Shown here: positions 1 to 8,125 of the stretch, piece by piece | Layout: every line of letters starts with the position of its first letter | How positions within the stretch are numbered: the first letter of the stretch is position 1 | DNA from: an uncultured Lachnospiraceae bacterium | GTDB lineage: Bacteria; Bacillota; Clostridia; Lachnospirales; Lachnospiraceae | Assembly: GCA_902776305.1 (NCBI GenBank) | Contig: CACYPS010000017.1 | Location: 27,427-91,426, forward strand | DNA length: 64,000 nt | Reading direction: 5' to 3' | Notes under the pieces: model-generated | The model's database searches: none | Told to the model about the DNA's origin: nothing | The model's input: only the letters and a program-made list of their open reading frames with translations | Program-made: the position numbers and the translations under genes

Positions 1-105
1 ATCTCATCACAGCTCTCGGATGCGATCGTATTTTCCGTACTTATCATAGTTCTTCTTGTAAAACCTACCGGACTCTTCGGCAAGGTCATTCAGGAAAAGG
101 TCTGA
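1..105 (+). CDS. livH: Branched-chain amino acid ABC transporter permease LivH, C-terminal end (partial)
   Basis: The gene is cut by the left edge; only the last 34 codons are visible, ending in TGA at 103-105. The fragment is a hydrophobic helix followed by a KPTGLFGK motif, which is typical of the C-terminus of LivH-type permeases. It lies 13 bp before livM, followed by livG and livF, which is the standard LivHMGF order. LivH would form the membrane channel with LivM for leucine, isoleucine and valine import. The identification rests on the short motif plus the operon. Confidence 0.85.
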   Translation: MSSQLSDAIVFSVLIIVLLVKPTGLFGKVIQEKV

Positions 106-118
106 GGAGGTGTCCGGT

Positions 119-1204
119 ATGAAACAAAAATTCTCCATGATGGATGCAACCTCCAGAGACGACTTCAAGACGTACGGAGGTCTTATCCTCGTATTCATTA
201 TCGTATCGATCCTGTCTGTGGCAGGAATGCTGAACAGTCAGATGACCGGTCTTCTGGTCCCGCTGTGTGTCTATGCGATCATGGCGATTTCGCTGAACCT
301 GGTCGTCGGCATTTTAGGCGAGCTGTCCATCGGACATGCGGGCTTTATGTGCGTGGGAGCATTTGCAAGTGCATTTTTCTCGAAAGTTACAGTGGGATCA
401 ATGCCTGACCTTCTCAGATTTATCATCGCCATCATTATCGGCGGAATAGTGGCGGGAATCTTCGGTTTCCTGATCGGCATTCCGGTACTTCGTCTGCGAG
501 GCGACTATCTGGCAATCGTCACGCTTGCTTTCGGTGAGATCATCAAGAATATCATCAATGTTCTCTATGTCGGCAGGGATGCAAATGGTTTCCATTTCTC
601 CATCACGAGCGCAAACGATCTCGGTATGGATCTGACTACCGGTGAAATCATAATCAACGGTCCTCAGGGAATTACGGGAACACCTAAGGATTCGACATTT
701 GCGATTGCTTTTATCGTACTTATGATTTCTCTGATCGTCGTTCTGAACCTGATTCATTCGAGGGACGGACGTGCAATCATGTCTGTTCGAGACAATGCGA
801 TCGCTGCGGAATCTGTCGGTATCAACATCACAAAGTACAAGCTTATCGCTTTTACGATTTCCGCCGTCATCGCGGGATTTGCCGGTGCACTCTATGCGCA
901 CAATCTGGCGACCCTCATCGCAACGCCTGCAAGATTCGGATACAACATGTCGATCATGTTCCTCGTATTCGTTGTTCTCGGCGGTATAGGAAGCACACGC
1001 GGTTCCATCATTGCGGCTGTTGTACTTACCCTGATCCCGGAGGTTCTCCGCTTCATGGCAAATTACCGTATGCTGATTTACTCCATCGTTCTGATCGTTA
1101 TCATGCTGATCAACTGGAGTCCGGCAGTCAAGGGATGGCTTGACAGGCACGTATACAGCAAGATCCCGTTTCTTAAGAAAATAAGAGCAAAGGAGGGCAA
1201 TTAA
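119..1204 (+). CDS. livM: Branched-chain amino acid ABC transporter permease LivM
   Basis: A polytopic membrane protein of 361 aa with eight or more hydrophobic segments. The loop at about residues 216-236 (GRAIMSVRDNAIAAESVG) is the conserved cytoplasmic coupling region that contacts the ATPases in LivM permeases. It should pair with LivH to form the inner-membrane channel for branched-chain amino acids. An in-frame GTG exists at 110, but the GAGGAGG at 104-110 is correctly spaced (8 nt) only for the ATG at 119, so that start was chosen. livG follows after 2 bp, indicating one operon. No periplasmic-type binding protein is visible in the window; it probably lies upstream of livH. Confidence 0.93.
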   Translation: MKQKFSMMDATSRDDFKTYGGLILVFIIVSILSVAGMLNSQMTGLLVPLCVYAIMAISLNLVVGILGELSIGHAGFMCVGAFASAFFSKVTVGSMPDLLRFIIAIIIGGIVAGIFGFLIGIPVLRLRGDYLAIVTLAFGEIIKNIINVLYVGRDANGFHFSITSANDLGMDLTTGEIIINGPQGITGTPKDSTFAIAFIVLMISLIVVLNLIHSRDGRAIMSVRDNAIAAESVGINITKYKLIAFTISAVIAGFAGALYAHNLATLIATPARFGYNMSIMFLVFVVLGGIGSTRGSIIAAVVLTLIPEVLRFMANYRMLIYSIVLIVIMLINWSPAVKGWLDRHVYSKIPFLKKIRAKEGN

Positions 1205-1206
1205 GG

Positions 1207-1971
1207 ATGGCACTCCTCGAAATAAATAACCTCGGTATTCAGTTCGGCGGTCTGCGGGCTGTCGACGATTTCAAGCTCACAATAGAAAAAGGTGAACTTT
1301 ACGGTCTGATCGGTCCGAACGGTGCAGGTAAGACGACAGTCTTTAATCTTCTTACCGGAGAGTATAAGCCGAATGAAGGAGTTATCAAACTGGACGGGCA
1401 GGACATTACAGGAAAGCGTCCGATCGATATCAACAGGGCAGGCATTGCCCGAACATTCCAGAACATCAGACTTTTCAAGAAGCTTACCGTTCTGGACAAT
1501 GTAAAAGTAGGTCTTCACAATCAGTATCATTACTCAACAGCCGTATCCATTCTTCGTCTGCCCAAGTACTATCAGATAGAGAAGGCGATGAATGAGAGGG
1601 CGATGGAGCTTCTGAAGGTTTTCGGTCTTGATACGGATGCGGATAAGATCCTCGCTTCCAATCTTCCGTACGGACAGCAGAGAAAACTGGAGATTGCACG
1701 TGCGCTGGCTACGAACCCGAAGCTCTTGCTTCTCGATGAGCCGGCTGCGGGCATGAACCCGAATGAGACGCAGGAGCTCATGGATACGATAAAGTACATC
1801 CAGAAGAATTTTGATATGACGATCCTTCTGATAGAGCACGATATGAAGCTCGTTTCCGGTATCTGTGAGAAGCTGACAGTCCTGAACTTCGGTCGTATCC
1901 TGACACAGGGCGATACGAAGACAGTTCTGGCGAATCCGGAAGTCATTAAGGCGTATCTCGGGGATGATTAA
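1207..1971 (+). CDS. livG: Branched-chain amino acid ABC transporter ATP-binding protein LivG
   Basis: An ABC ATPase of 254 aa, the usual LivG length. Walker A (GPNGAGKT) is at residues 36-43, the family's divergent signature region (LPYGQQRKLEIARAL) begins near 153, and Walker B (LLLLDEP) is at about 173-179, followed by an EHD switch region. It hydrolyses ATP to drive import through LivHM. It starts 2 bp after livM and is followed 12 bp later by livF, so the genes are presumably cotranscribed and possibly translationally coupled. Confidence 0.95.
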   Translation: MALLEINNLGIQFGGLRAVDDFKLTIEKGELYGLIGPNGAGKTTVFNLLTGEYKPNEGVIKLDGQDITGKRPIDINRAGIARTFQNIRLFKKLTVLDNVKVGLHNQYHYSTAVSILRLPKYYQIEKAMNERAMELLKVFGLDTDADKILASNLPYGQQRKLEIARALATNPKLLLLDEPAAGMNPNETQELMDTIKYIQKNFDMTILLIEHDMKLVSGICEKLTVLNFGRILTQGDTKTVLANPEVIKAYLGDD

Positions 1972-1983
1972 GGAGGTTAGGAA

Positions 1984-2694
1984 ATGGCAATGCTTAAAGT
2001 CACGGATCTCCGCGTCAATTACGGCGTAATCCCGGCGCTGAAGGGGATCTCATTTGAAGTCAACCAGGGAGAGGTCATTGCGCTGATCGGTGCAAATGGT
2101 GCCGGCAAGACCACGACCCTGCATACCGTAACGGGGCTTATTACAGCTGCTTCAGGCAAAATAGAATTTGAAGGCAAAGATATCACGCATACACCGCCTC
2201 ACAAAATCGTGGCCATGGGTATGGCGCACGTTCCGGAAGGACGCCGTGTTTTTCCTGATATGACCGTTTATCAGAATCTTATGCTGGGTGCATATACTCG
2301 GAACGATCCTGCCGAGAAAGCCGCGTCCCTCGCGTGGGTGTACGAGTGCTTCCCGCGCCTTAAGGAGCGTGCAAAGCAGATGGCCGGTACGCTCTCAGGC
2401 GGTGAGCAGCAGATGCTGGCCATGGGCCGTGCTCTGATGTCACATCCTAAGATCATCCTGATGGATGAGCCGTCCATGGGTCTGTCACCGATCTATGTAA
2501 ATGAGATTTTTACCATCATTGAGACCGTTTCCTCTCAGGGAACAACAGTCCTGCTCGTTGAGCAGAACGCTAAAAAAGCACTCTCCATTGCTGACCGTGC
2601 GTACGTTCTGGAGACCGGAAGCATAACAACAACAGGCGTTGCGGATGACCTGCTTCACGACGATGCGATCCGCAAGGCATATCTCGGAGAGTAA
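1984..2694 (+). CDS. livF: Branched-chain amino acid ABC transporter ATP-binding protein LivF
   Basis: The second ABC ATPase of the importer, 236 aa. It shows Walker A (GANGAGKT, residues 36-43), a canonical LSGGEQQ signature (137-143) and Walker B (IILMDEP, 157-163). The VPEGRRVF stretch near residue 83 is characteristic of LivF. A GGAGG just upstream supports the start. It is the last gene of the liv operon; an inverted repeat follows immediately. Confidence 0.95.
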   Translation: MAMLKVTDLRVNYGVIPALKGISFEVNQGEVIALIGANGAGKTTTLHTVTGLITAASGKIEFEGKDITHTPPHKIVAMGMAHVPEGRRVFPDMTVYQNLMLGAYTRNDPAEKAASLAWVYECFPRLKERAKQMAGTLSGGEQQMLAMGRALMSHPKIILMDEPSMGLSPIYVNEIFTIIETVSSQGTTVLLVEQNAKKALSIADRAYVLETGSITTTGVADDLLHDDAIRKAYLGE

Positions 2695-2697
2695 AAG

Positions 2698-2731
2698 GGT
2701 TCTGAAATATGCAGATATCTGCGTGAGAACC
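2698..2731 (+). other. Nested inverted repeat after livF
   Basis: Outer arms GGTTCT/AGAACC (2698-2703, 2726-2731) enclose a perfect 12-bp palindrome, GCAGATATCTGC (2711-2722). It sits in the 65-bp gap between livF and the next gene. No T-run follows, so it is more likely an mRNA-stability or processing hairpin, or a protein site, than an intrinsic terminator. Confidence 0.45.
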
Positions 2732-2759
2732 TATTTGACCGGAAATAGAGGAGAAAGCA

Positions 2760-3398
2760 ATGAATAAGAAAATCGTTATAGCAATCAGCCGCGAATACGG
2801 AGCCGGCGGAAAAACGATTGGTGAAATGCTCTCGGAAGATCTGGGAATTCATTATTATGATAAGGAACTCCTGAAACTTGCTTCGGAGGAATCCGGAATC
2901 AACGAGGCGCTTTTCAACAAGGCGGATACAAAATTCACAGGTTCCAATCTTCTTCATAAGATTATGAAATCAATTTACAAGGGTGAACTGCTCAGCCCGG
3001 AAGACAATGATTTCACGTCCAAGGAAAATCTTTTTAACTATCAGGCAAAAGTCATTCAGAATCTCGCCGATGCAGAGTCCTGCATTATTGTCGGCCGCTG
3101 CGCGGACTTTATCCTGAAGGATTATGACAATGTTATTCGCATATTCCTTCATGCACCGGAATCGTTCCGCCTTGAACAGGCTGCTCTGAGAATGAGTCTG
3201 CCGCCTGACAAGCTGCAGAAATGGGTGGAGAAAGAAAATGCTTCCCGCGCCGAGTACTATAAGTACTACACCGGCCGCGAGTGGACGGACGTGCGTCATT
3301 TTGATCTGAGTCTGGATACATCAAGAATCGGATTTGAAAAATGTGCTGAGCTGATCAAAGGATATATGAAGCTAAAGTTTGAAGGCCTGGAATTCTGA
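2760..3398 (+). CDS. Cytidylate kinase-like family protein
   Basis: A 212-aa protein with a P-loop-like N-terminus (ISREYGAGGKTIGEML, about residues 8-23) followed by a YYDKELL element. This pattern is typical of the cytidylate-kinase-like family, which is common in Clostridia and often encoded away from true cmk. The fold predicts a nucleoside-monophosphate kinase, but the substrate is unknown and the family is distinct from housekeeping CMP kinase. A GGAGAAAGCA ribosome site precedes the ATG. It ends at a bidirectional terminator shared with thiT. Confidence 0.75.
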   Translation: MNKKIVIAISREYGAGGKTIGEMLSEDLGIHYYDKELLKLASEESGINEALFNKADTKFTGSNLLHKIMKSIYKGELLSPEDNDFTSKENLFNYQAKVIQNLADAESCIIVGRCADFILKDYDNVIRIFLHAPESFRLEQAALRMSLPPDKLQKWVEKENASRAEYYKYYTGREWTDVRHFDLSLDTSRIGFEKCAELIKGYMKLKFEGLEF

Positions 3399-3427
3399 TT
3401 CATAAGTAAATAATTATCGAAAAAGAA

Positions 3428-3471
3428 AAGGCTCTGAGCTGCCGAAATATGCAGCGTCAGAGCCTTTTGTG
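3428..3471. terminator. Bidirectional intrinsic terminator
   Basis: Arms GGCTCTGA and TCAGAGCC, extended by CTGC/GCAG, form a long hairpin at about 3431-3465. TTTTGT lies on the right and AAAAAGAAAA on the left, so it can end transcripts from both strands. It separates the cytidylate-kinase-like gene from the convergent thiT. Confidence 0.88.
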
Positions 3472-3527
3472 CTGGTTATGTCTACACGATATTAAAAGTT
3501 TGCTGAGATAAACGTTTTATAGTTGCT

Positions 3528-4169
3528 TTAAGCTGTCGCCTGTAATTTCACAGTCATCATGGCTTTTCTGACCGCCGGGACTGCGAGGAGAATCAATGTA
3601 AGAAGACCTTCCGCACAGAGATAGAAGCCATTATAGCTGATGGAATAAACAAGCGGATTCATTCCCTCAGGTGCGTACATACCGAAGAATATGACGCCCG
3701 AAAGGACAGCGAAAAAGAAGCGGCCGAGGACTGCGCAAATGTATCCGATCAGCAGACCGTTCTTCTTGTCAGAGAAGAAACCGGAAATTCCGAGAGCACC
3801 GAATGCGAGCGGGTAGTCCACAAGCATCTGCGGCAGAGAGACGATGTACGGACCTAAGATCAAACGAAGAAGCCCGTAAGTTACGCCTGCCAGAAGTCCG
3901 ACGACCGGACCGTACCAGTAGCCGATCAGAACTACGAAAAGCATGGAAAATAAGGTGATGGAGCCTCCGGTCGGCAACCTGAAGAGTTTGATCTGACTGC
4001 ACACAACTGCGAGTGCGAGCGCCATGGAACAGTAAGCGAGCTGCTTTGCTCCGATCTTTTTGCGGCCGCCTGCAAAAACAGATATGACAATCAGTAAAAG
4101 GAATACGGCTACAGCAACTAACGTGTAGCCGGCGGCGGTGAGTCCGCCGTCTTGCGTGACAAAAAACAT
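3528..4169 (-). CDS. thiT: Thiamine ECF transporter substrate-binding component ThiT
   Basis: A 213-aa protein with about six transmembrane segments. The stretch DYPLAFGALG near the middle matches the ThiT family, in which this region contributes to thiamine binding. ThiT is the S component of an energy-coupling factor transporter; the EcfA/A'/T module it needs is not in this window. The 5' leader is a TPP riboswitch whose 3' end contains the gene's ribosome-binding site, so thiamine uptake should be shut down when TPP is plentiful. The gene stands alone between two terminator or leader elements. Confidence 0.92.
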   Translation of the reverse strand: MFFVTQDGGLTAAGYTLVAVAVFLLLIVISVFAGGRKKIGAKQLAYCSMALALAVVCSQIKLFRLPTGGSITLFSMLFVVLIGYWYGPVVGLLAGVTYGLLRLILGPYIVSLPQMLVDYPLAFGALGISGFFSDKKNGLLIGYICAVLGRFFFAVLSGVIFFGMYAPEGMNPLVYSISYNGFYLCAEGLLTLILLAVPAVRKAMMTVKLQATA

Positions 4170-4175
4170 ATAGAT

Positions 4176-4256
4176 GCCTCCTTACGCCGGTATTATCCGG
4201 ATCAAGTAATAGGGGTCGTGCAGATGCACTCTCAGCCTGATGCGCCCCCAGCAACA
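4176..4256 (-). promoter_or_regulatory. TPP riboswitch (thi-box) upstream of thiT
   Basis: Read on the minus strand, the conserved thi-box blocks occur in order: GGGGGCGC, GGCTGAGAGTG, GACCC, CTTGATCCGGATAATACC and GCGTAAGGA. These are the P2/J2-3/P3 and P4/P5 signatures of the TPP aptamer. The terminal GTAAGGAGG also carries the Shine-Dalgarno of thiT, which starts 7 bp further on (ATG at 4167-4169). No separate terminator hairpin fits in between, so control is inferred to be translational, by sequestration of the ribosome site. Confidence 0.93.
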
Positions 4257-4410
4257 TAATAACTATAGTGCAGTTGCGGCACTACGTCAAGGAACCTCTT
4301 GCATGTATTTCAGGAAAGACATTCTGAAAGAAGTTGATGGAGGTGTGGGTGGAGCAATGCAAAAAGGTCGGAGGAATATGAATAACAATCGGTGTATTAT
4401 CACGATTTCT

Positions 4411-4497
4411 GGGGTTGAGGATCGCAGCCGCACATTAAGGAAGGTGCTTCGCACCATGCGTGGCGCGGCAAGAACGACGAGGTGTTCTTGATTAGTG
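4411..4497 (+). repeat. REP-like dispersed element, copy A
   Basis: One of three related elements (see also 9038-9132 and 63463-63552). Shared blocks are GGATCGCAG, GGAAGGTGCTTCGCACCATGCG (a GGTGC/GCACC mini-hairpin) and a terminal dyad, here CAAGAACGACGAGGTGTTCTTG with one imperfect pair. It lies in an intergenic region between the thiT riboswitch and the candidate ncRNA. The rest of 4260-4640 holds no convincing gene; a reading frame at 4240-4491 runs through the riboswitch and the repeat and is not credible. Confidence 0.75.
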
Positions 4498-4646
4498 AGT
4501 GTAGAGAAGCGGAGAAAGTAATGAGAGCAGAAAATGATAGAGAATTCAGACAAATAAATGGAAAATGCATATTTTAGACCGAATAGTACGTGCCGACATG
4601 AATATTACGAATATTAAAATTAAAATAGAAAAATGATAAAAAACTG

Positions 4647-4675
4647 TTGACAAAAACCAGAACTAAATGTAAAAT
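4647..4675 (+). promoter_or_regulatory. Sigma-70-type promoter for the candidate ncRNA
   Basis: A perfect -35 TTGACA (4647-4652), a 17-bp spacer and a -10 TAAAAT (4670-4675), in a very A-rich setting. The predicted start is near 4682. No protein-coding gene follows directly. Confidence 0.75.
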
Positions 4676-4682
4676 AACATCA

Positions 4683-5320
4683 TCAACAAAAACAAATTAC
4701 AAAAATTCAACAAAGGAGGACAGTCCATTGGAAGTTTAAGTTCTTGGTAATTCCTTTTCATCTTAAGAAAAGTCCAGTTCTATCAGATTTAAAAATCAAA
4801 GATCATTCTTATGAGGAAGGATCTTCACAAGGAGCCAGGAGTTCCTAAAAGGTTTTTATAACAGAAGTACATGGATACTCTTTTAAGAATTGAATTCCAG
4901 AAAATTTTTTAGTTTCTCAATAAAAAATCAAGTTTTTCAGATTTAGTAGTAAGTTTAAATACAGAATATGTATTAACCATTACGTCCAACATTCCGAATC
5001 CTGAGTGATTAATAACAACATTACCTAAACCTAAGAATAAAACCAAAACCTGTTTAAGATTTGAGAAGAAACTAACGGCTGATCAAGATAATCTGGAGGA
5101 CAATCCAATGAACGGTTGACGTCCTTATGGACTTAATCAATAAAGGTACCTTAAATAAGCGAGAGGAGGTTATACAGTGAAACTTCTAAATATTCATTAA
5201 TGGGGCTATCCGAATGGCAGTTGATCAAAGAAAGCATTTGGATAGCCCTTAAAATTTGCCTATTTTTATATTTGTTTATTCATGGTGTCAGGCATATCGT
5301 ATTGCCTGATTTATTTTTGT
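4683..5320 (+). ncRNA. Candidate large structured non-coding RNA, class not identified
   Basis: About 640 nt of A+T-rich sequence lies between a consensus promoter and an intrinsic terminator, with no ORF of 60 codons on either strand until the 3' end. Local hairpins include CTTTTC/GAAAAG (4754-4772), AAGATC/GATCTT (4799-4825), AATACA/TGTATT near 4960, GTCC/GGAC (5121-5132) and GGGCTATCC/GGATAGCCC (5203-5248). CATTGGA near the 5' end (4726-4732) is complementary to TCCAATG near the 3' end (5104-5110), a possible closing helix. Three GGAGG motifs each precede a start codon leading to micro-ORFs of 3, 3 and 7 codons. Size and setting recall large RNA classes such as ROOL or OLE, but I cannot assign it. 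Alternatively it is a leader for a small hydrophobic protein (ATG at 5200) or a decayed region. Confidence 0.5.
5288..5320 (+). terminator. Intrinsic terminator of the candidate ncRNA
   Basis: TCAGGCA (5288-5294) pairs with TGCCTGA (5303-5309), followed by TTTATTTTTGTG. An upstream hairpin (GGGCTATCCGAATG with CATTTGGATAGCCC, 5203-5248) may add to structure at the 3' end. Confidence 0.7.
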
Positions 5321-5536
5321 GTCTTAAAATAAAGGAAGATGATGATCTCCGTCGACACAGGCAACCGATGATCTATATGCAAAGCAGCAGTGTGCCATGC
5401 GTAAAGGACTGCAGCACAAGAGCATTGCATGGGAATGGAGGTTCATCAGGCCGGGAAAACCAAATTTCTTAGAGGGAGATGACCCCGCCCATAGAGGCGG
5501 CGGACTCCGGATCAGTCTCATTGGAGGATTAAAATT
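5321..5536 (+). other. Structured-looking leader upstream of the HAD gene
   Basis: No gene is visible. The last 60 bp before the Shine-Dalgarno can fold: GAGATGA and TCAGTCTC flank a CCGCC/GGCGG hairpin (about 5475-5521), followed by TTGGAGG and the ATG at 5537. I do not recognise a known riboswitch. No clear promoter was found. Confidence 0.3.
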
Positions 5537-6331
5537 ATGATCAGATTGATTGCAAGTGACATCGACGGAACACTGGTAAGGGAAAGCTCACATCACATTA
5601 ACCCTGAATATTTTGACGTGATCCGTGCGCTCAAGGCGAAGGGCATTCGTTTCTGTGCATGCAGCGGTAGACAGTATAAGAGTATTTACGAACTGTTCAA
5701 GCCGGTGGCAGATGACATCTATTTTATCGCGGAAAACGGCAGTCTCCTGCGCACGAAGAACGAGATTTTGTTCCAGTGGGCTATAGAGGAGAAGTACATC
5801 TATCCACTCATCTCCGATATCCGCCGCGAAACGGATGTCGACATTACAGTCAGCAAGGCTGAATGCGCGTATACGGAGTGCGGCACACATAAGAATCCGT
5901 ATGTCTATCTGAGAGATGCGTACAAATACGCTGTCGAAGATATCTACAGCCTCGATTATTTAAGCAAGGTCGGCGTTTTGAAGTTCTCCCTGTACCATCC
6001 GAAGGATGCCGAAAAGAGTTGTGAGTGGCTTTTCAAGTCTTTTTGGAATGATAAGTTCAAAATTGTCTGCTCAGGTGCCAATTGGGTAGATATGTGTGCC
6101 ATGAACGCCGGTAAAGGTGAGGCTTACGCTCTCCTTCAGGAGTATCTGGATATTCCGAAAGAGGAGACCATATATTTCGGAGATAATATGAACGACCTGA
6201 CGGCATTTGAAGAGACGGGAACGAGTTATACCGTTGCAAATGCAAGGTCGGAAGTGCAGCATGAGGCCGATATTGTTGCCGCATCTTATAAACAGGACGG
6301 CGTGCTTAAGGTGTTGAAGAGTTTTCTTTGA
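5537..6331 (+). CDS. HAD superfamily hydrolase, Cof-type phosphatase
   Basis: A 264-aa protein of the Cof/YbiV-like HAD subfamily with a C2B-type cap. Motif I DIDGT is at residues 8-12 (D8 nucleophile, D10 acid/base), motif II Ser in CACSGR near 43, the motif III Lys in KGEA near 193, and motif IV GDNMND at 215-220. Such enzymes dephosphorylate sugar phosphates or cofactors; the substrate cannot be told from sequence. A GGAGG ribosome site precedes the ATG. It stands alone between two long leaders. Confidence 0.88.
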   Translation: MIRLIASDIDGTLVRESSHHINPEYFDVIRALKAKGIRFCACSGRQYKSIYELFKPVADDIYFIAENGSLLRTKNEILFQWAIEEKYIYPLISDIRRETDVDITVSKAECAYTECGTHKNPYVYLRDAYKYAVEDIYSLDYLSKVGVLKFSLYHPKDAEKSCEWLFKSFWNDKFKIVCSGANWVDMCAMNAGKGEAYALLQEYLDIPKEETIYFGDNMNDLTAFEETGTSYTVANARSEVQHEADIVAASYKQDGVLKVLKSFL

Positions 6332-6526
6332 CATTTTCAGTTCACATACGAGGCTGTAAGCTTGTGCCATGCTGTATCTGAGAAGTTATCGAGAGAGCGA
6401 AGGTTGCATTTTCCGGCAGAATGGTCTACAATCTACGGATAGTACACCTGAGCGAAAAACAGGTGTCAGAGCGGATAGCCGCAAAATATAATAACGCCGC
6501 ACCGTGCGGCACACTGGAGAATAAAA
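6332..6526 (+). other. asnS leader with inverted repeats
   Basis: A 195-bp gap with two clear hairpins: ACACCTG/CAGGTGT (about 6446-6468) and GCCGCA/TGCGGC close to the start codon (about 6496-6510). I looked for T-box features because asnS follows, but the conserved T-box core (AGGGTGGNACCGCG) and a downstream terminator are absent. The weak ribosome site CTGGAG precedes the ATG. Confidence 0.35.
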
Positions 6527-7921
6527 ATGGAAAAGCTAGTTACAGTCAGAGAGTTATTCAAAGAGACCGAGAAGTATATTGACACGACCGTCAAGGTGGG
6601 CGGCTGGGTACGCTCCATCCGCGGATCGAAGGCGTTTGGTTTCATGGTCCTGAGCGACGGTTCCTTCTACAACACATTACAGATCGTCTTCCACGACAAG
6701 ATGGACAATTTCACGGAAGTCAGCAAGCTGAATGTAGGTTCCGCGGTTATCGTTACAGGCACCCTGGTTGCCACACCTGAGGCAAAGCAGCCGTTCGAGA
6801 TCCAGGCGGATACTGTCGAGATCGAAGGAGCATCCACACCGGATTACCCGATGCAGAAGAAGCGCCATACGCTTGATTATCTGCGCACGATGCCGCATCT
6901 TCGTCCGCGCACGAACACGTTCCAGGCAGTCTTCCGCGTACGCTCCCTGATTGCATACGCAATCCATAAGTTCTTTATGGAGCGCGACTTCGTATATGTA
7001 CATACTCCGATCATCACGGCGTCTGACGCTGAAGGTGCCGGCGAGATGTTCCAGGTAACGACACTGCCGCTCGACAAGCTCCCGATGACGGAGGACGGCC
7101 AGATCGATTACAGCAAGGATTTCTTTGGCAAGATGACCAACATGACGGTCTCCGGTCAGCTGAACGTGGAGCCGTTTGCGATGTCATTCCGCAACGTGTA
7201 CACATTCGGACCGACATTCCGTGCCGAGAATTCCAATACCGCGCGCCATGCAGCGGAGTTCTGGATGATTGAGCCGGAGATGGCATTTGCAGATCTTGAA
7301 GATAACATGGAAGTCGCGGAAGCGATGATCAAGTATATCATCAACTATGTCCTTGAGAATGCTCCGGAAGAGATGGCTTTCTTCAATCAGTTCATCGACA
7401 AGGGTCTCATTGATCGCCTGAAGGGTGTAGCGAGCGCTGAATTCGGTCATGTGACTTACACGGAAGCAATCGATATTCTTCTGAAGTCCGGCAAGCAGTT
7501 CGACTACCCGGTCAAGTGGGGCGTCGACCTTCAGACTGAGCACGAGCGCTACCTGACAGAGGAGGTCTTTAAGAGACCGGTCTTTGTCACAGATTATCCG
7601 AAGGAAATCAAGGCTTTCTACATGAAGCTCAATCCGGACGGAAAGACCGTTGCGGCTATGGACTGCCTTGTTCCGGGTATCGGAGAGATCATCGGCGGTT
7701 CTCAGCGTGAGGAGGACTATGACAAGCTCATCGGCCGTATGAAGGAACTCGATATGGATCTCAAGCAGTATCAGTTCTATCTTGACCTTCGCAAATACGG
7801 CACAGTCAGACATTCCGGATTCGGCCTCGGCTTTGAGCGCTGCGTTATGTATCTGACAGGTATGGCAAATATCAGAGATGTGCTGCCGTATCCGAGAACG
7901 GTGAAGAATTGCGAGCAGTAA
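6527..7921 (+). CDS. asnS: Asparagine-tRNA ligase
   Basis: A 464-aa class IIb aminoacyl-tRNA synthetase that charges tRNA-Asn. The N-terminal OB-fold anticodon-binding domain occupies about residues 1-110 ([18 protein letters not shown]). The class II catalytic domain contains motif 2 ([19 protein letters not shown]) and motif 3 ([15 protein letters not shown], 431-445). The length is normal for bacterial AsnRS. It is monocistronic, with a 195-bp leader and a strong terminator downstream. Confidence 0.97.
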   Translation: MEKLVTVRELFKETEKYIDTTVKVGGWVRSIRGSKAFGFMVLSDGSFYNTLQIVFHDKMDNFTEVSKLNVGSAVIVTGTLVATPEAKQPFEIQADTVEIEGASTPDYPMQKKRHTLDYLRTMPHLRPRTNTFQAVFRVRSLIAYAIHKFFMERDFVYVHTPIITASDAEGAGEMFQVTTLPLDKLPMTEDGQIDYSKDFFGKMTNMTVSGQLNVEPFAMSFRNVYTFGPTFRAENSNTARHAAEFWMIEPEMAFADLEDNMEVAEAMIKYIINYVLENAPEEMAFFNQFIDKGLIDRLKGVASAEFGHVTYTEAIDILLKSGKQFDYPVKWGVDLQTEHERYLTEEVFKRPVFVTDYPKEIKAFYMKLNPDGKTVAAMDCLVPGIGEIIGGSQREEDYDKLIGRMKELDMDLKQYQFYLDLRKYGTVRHSGFGLGFERCVMYLTGMANIRDVLPYPRTVKNCEQ

Positions 7922-8021
7922 AATAGAAGAGTAAAAATGGGATATTCAAGTCTCGTTCTCGAGACGTGGCGCGGACTTAAGGTCAGCGTCAGTTGATATC
8001 TGTTATCACAGAAATAAAAAG

Positions 8022-8060
8022 ACGGTGCCTTCCGATTTAATGCGGAAGACACCGTTTTTT
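8022..8060. terminator. Bidirectional intrinsic terminator after asnS
   Basis: ACGGTG-CTTCCG pairs with CGGAAG-CACCGT around an 8-nt loop, with T6 on the right and AAATAAAAA on the left. It serves asnS and the convergent minus-strand regulator operon. Confidence 0.88.
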
Positions 8061-8125
8061 AGTGCAAGATATATGATGCTTGTAAACTGTTTGCCCCGAT
8101 GCTAAGTCACTTCGCAAATTGGAGC

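Noticed and set aside
4240-4491. 83-codon frame
   Set aside because: It begins in the riboswitch region and includes a REP-like element; no family resemblance.
6332-6526. T-box riboswitch in front of asnS
   Set aside because: AGAGAGCG resembles part of a T-box, but the T-box core sequence, the antiterminator and the terminator are missing.
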